A stretch of 7,713 nt of DNA from Planctomycetaceae bacterium. Lineage in GTDB: Bacteria > Planctomycetota > Planctomycetia > Planctomycetales > Planctomycetaceae. A program made the position numbers and the translations under genes. Shown here one piece after another: positions 6,135 through 7,713 of this stretch. The notes below the pieces were generated by a model. That model did not search any database and had not been told where the DNA came from. It saw only the letters and a program-made list of their open reading frames with translations. Where the stretch lies: positions 11,023 through 18,735 of the forward strand of contig DLVV01000329.1 of the NCBI GenBank assembly GCA_003445035.1, written 5' to 3'. Within the stretch, counting starts at the first letter, position 1. Each line of letters starts with the position of its first letter.

Positions 6135-6767
6135 TCAGTGCCACGGCCGGAGATGTCCATCCCAGCCGCGGGCCAGCATGGCACGGTGAATTCTGTTGCC
6201 CCGGTCCAGCGAACGGATGATGAGAGTGCCGATCAGGCCAATGGATGCTGTCCAGTCGGCAACTCGACTGACACGGCCGAGTCGTCTCGCTCGGCGGGCT
6301 GTTCGAATTCGATCGGTCTCCTCCCAAAGCACAAACAGGTAGCGATGCATCATGGCCAGGCAGGCGACAACGACAGCGGGGATTCGCAATGTCCGCATGG
6401 TGAGCAGAAGGTTGTCGAAGGGGAGGACCTGGATCAGCCAGAGGCCGGACAGAAATGAGATCAGCCCCCGCATAAGAACCGTGGCGGCGATCTTCAGCCA
6501 GGTGGGGTTGAATCCCTGGGACAGGGGGATCGAGAGTGCCACGAGTGTCATGATGGGGAGAAACAGGGCCAGTCGGCGAAGCAGCACGGCGAAGCGGACA
6601 CGGCCGCATGCCAGCGCCGCCAGGACAACTGCCATCAAGGCACCGGCCGCCGGCCATGCTTCCCACGAGAGTGAGCATGCCAACAACACAATCGTAACGC
6701 TGAAACACAGTTTCAGGATCGCGCCCAACTGAAACGGGACGGTTGGAGTTGTTTTGGTATCAGTCAC
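6135..6767 (-). CDS. cbiQ: CbiQ-type ECF transporter T component (membrane coupling subunit)
   Basis: A 210-residue integral membrane protein that couples ATP hydrolysis in the CbiO subunit to the substrate-binding CbiM subunit. Hydrophobic segments lie near 18-33, 37-53, 67-82, 92-114 and 130-147. The cytoplasmic coupling region contains the two diagnostic Arg motifs: ARRARR at 157-162 and AMLARGWDG at 197-204, with the canonical Ala-Arg-Gly at 199-201. It is somewhat shorter than many CbiQ proteins (often about 225-260 aa), mainly through a brief N-terminus and a short tail. The start is GTG at 6767 with GAGGG 5 nt upstream, inside the preceding gene; the two genes overlap by 8 bp, which implies coupled translation of the two membrane subunits. 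Metal identity cannot be read from this subunit. The 46 bp to cbiO show no terminator. Confidence 0.93.
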   Translation of the reverse strand: MTDTKTTPTVPFQLGAILKLCFSVTIVLLACSLSWEAWPAAGALMAVVLAALACGRVRFAVLLRRLALFLPIMTLVALSIPLSQGFNPTWLKIAATVLMRGLISFLSGLWLIQVLPFDNLLLTMRTLRIPAVVVACLAMMHRYLFVLWEETDRIRTARRARRLGRVSRVADWTASIGLIGTLIIRSLDRGNRIHRAMLARGWDGHLRPWH

Positions 6768-7713
6768 CGGGTCCCTCGGGGGCGGCGGGGCGGTTCAGAG
6801 GACGACCGAGAACTATGGCGATGACAAAGACGATTGACGTGCCGAGAAGGCCCGAGAGTGCAATGCTCCAGTACTCCCAGTCGTTTGCGGACAAAAGAGC
6901 CGTGTAGTTGTCAAACAGGGATAGGGAACCGGATTGCACGGGCAACAGGTTGCTCTCAGCGATCGCTGTCTCGAGTCCATCAGGTGACGAAGATGCGAAA
7001 GGGGCCAGCAGGACGACGGCCAGCAACGCCACCCAGAATCCGCCCGTGACAGCCTTTCGCCACGGGTTGGATGTCGCTGTCGGCGGATTGTAGAGGAGTT
7101 CGGGTCGACGAGTGGCAACATAACGAATGATTCCGCCGGAAATCAGGCTCTCACCGATCCCAATCAATGCGTGAAACATCATTATCAGGGCCAGAAACTG
7201 CAGGAAGCGGAAGTCCGGATTCGAGGCGTGAGAGACCGCAAATTCGATGGAACACAATAATGCGGCGGTCATGACGGTCACCCAGCCGGCGATGACAACA
7301 CCGATCACACGGGCGCGGGTCGTGTCGCCGCCCAGGCGTGCCACGAACGACTGGATGGCGTATCCGCCAAGTGCTCCGACGACGGACATGTGAAACACGT
7401 TTGGTCCCAGGGCCAGAAGGCCTCCGTCGTTGAAAAGGAATTTCTGAACAAACAGCACAAGTGTCAGGGCCAGGCATGCGGCCCATGGGCCCAGCAGACG
7501 CGCGGCAAGGACCCCGCCGACAAGGTGCCCCGAGGTGCCAACGGCGACCGGGAAATTGACCATCTGTCCCGCAAAGACCATCGCCGCGACCATTCCCGTC
7601 ATGGGGACCGTGCGGTCAGCAAGGGAGTCCTTCAGTCGATGGACACTGTAGCCCACGGCGGCCAATGAGATGCCGCCAGTCACCAGGCAGACCGGTGTGT
7701 CGAGCAGTCCGTC
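6760..7713 (-). CDS. cbiM: CbiM/NikM substrate-binding membrane protein fused to a CbiN-like PDGLE domain (5' end off window)
   Basis: This is the S component of an ECF importer for Co2+ or Ni2+, with 317 residues visible. The frame is open to the edge and begins DGLLDTPVCLVTGG, the usual sequence after Met-His-Ile-x, so only about four codons are missing, including the N-terminal Met-His that binds metal in this family. FPVAVGTSGHLVGG (visible 54-67) carries the second metal His at visible 63; adding four residues puts it at 67, the position known from structurally studied NikM. FNDGGLLALGPNVFHM and HALIGIGESLISGG are further family blocks. The CbiM part ends near visible 200. A helix near 217-239, then SSPDGLETAIAE (PDGLE at 244-248), a periplasmic stretch and a final helix near 280-302 form a CbiN/NikN-like domain fused to the C-terminus. 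An in-frame GTG at 7683 should not be taken as the start, since the conserved frame continues beyond it. Cobalt and nickel cannot be told apart. Confidence 0.94.
   Translation of the reverse strand, partial: DGLLDTPVCLVTGGISLAAVGYSVHRLKDSLADRTVPMTGMVAAMVFAGQMVNFPVAVGTSGHLVGGVLAARLLGPWAACLALTLVLFVQKFLFNDGGLLALGPNVFHMSVVGALGGYAIQSFVARLGGDTTRARVIGVVIAGWVTVMTAALLCSIEFAVSHASNPDFRFLQFLALIMMFHALIGIGESLISGGIIRYVATRRPELLYNPPTATSNPWRKAVTGGFWVALLAVVLLAPFASSSPDGLETAIAESNLLPVQSGSLSLFDNYTALLSANDWEYWSIALSGLLGTSIVFVIAIVLGRPLNRPAAPEGPGD

Noticed and set aside
6089..6184. Extension of the CbiO-type ATPase by 32 residues to an upstream start
   Set aside because: The extra part is Arg/Pro-rich, overlaps the cbiQ 3' end, and precedes a standard ABC N-terminus at 6088.

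Overview
The window is high-GC DNA, roughly 60 % by eye, in which every supported gene lies on the minus strand, so the layout reads from the right edge (7713) to the left edge (1). The best taxonomic clue is the gene at 3455-4573. It encodes a DUF1559 protein with a prepilin-type N-terminus and a C-terminal H-X9-DG motif, a family greatly expanded in Planctomycetes. The other proteins are compatible with a planctomycete, but no species can be named from this window.

Block A (7713 to 4835) is a compact metal-uptake cluster. It begins with a CbiM/NikM substrate-binding membrane protein fused to a C-terminal CbiN-like PDGLE domain; its first few codons lie off the window. It continues with the CbiQ-type T component (8-bp overlap), the CbiO-type ATPase (46-bp gap) and a short beta-carbonic-anhydrase-like protein (39-bp gap). 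The first three form an energy-coupling-factor (ECF) importer for cobalt or nickel. The fourth is a probable zinc protein of unproven activity whose place in the cluster is the least ordinary feature here.

A 261-bp stretch (4574-4834) separates the blocks. It holds a perfect TTGACA -35 hexamer with only a poor -10, and no convincing terminator.

Block B (4573 to 1) is a second probable operon: a DUF1559 prepilin-like protein, a TPR lipoprotein whose ATG directly follows the previous stop codon, an M81/MlrC-type zinc metallopeptidase after 66 bp, and an Nramp-family transporter overlapping the peptidase by 4 bp (GTGA). The transporter runs off the left edge. Its first helix has GAGD where classical metal-transporting Nramps have DPGN, so its substrate is open.

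The two blocks bracket a surface or envelope pair with two transport systems and two probable zinc enzymes. I see no phage, transposon, CRISPR array, RNA gene or defence system. The most useful leads are the carbonic-anhydrase-like protein beside the ECF importer, the coupling of the MlrC-like peptidase to a non-canonical Nramp, and a nine-base homopolymer inside the ATPase gene.
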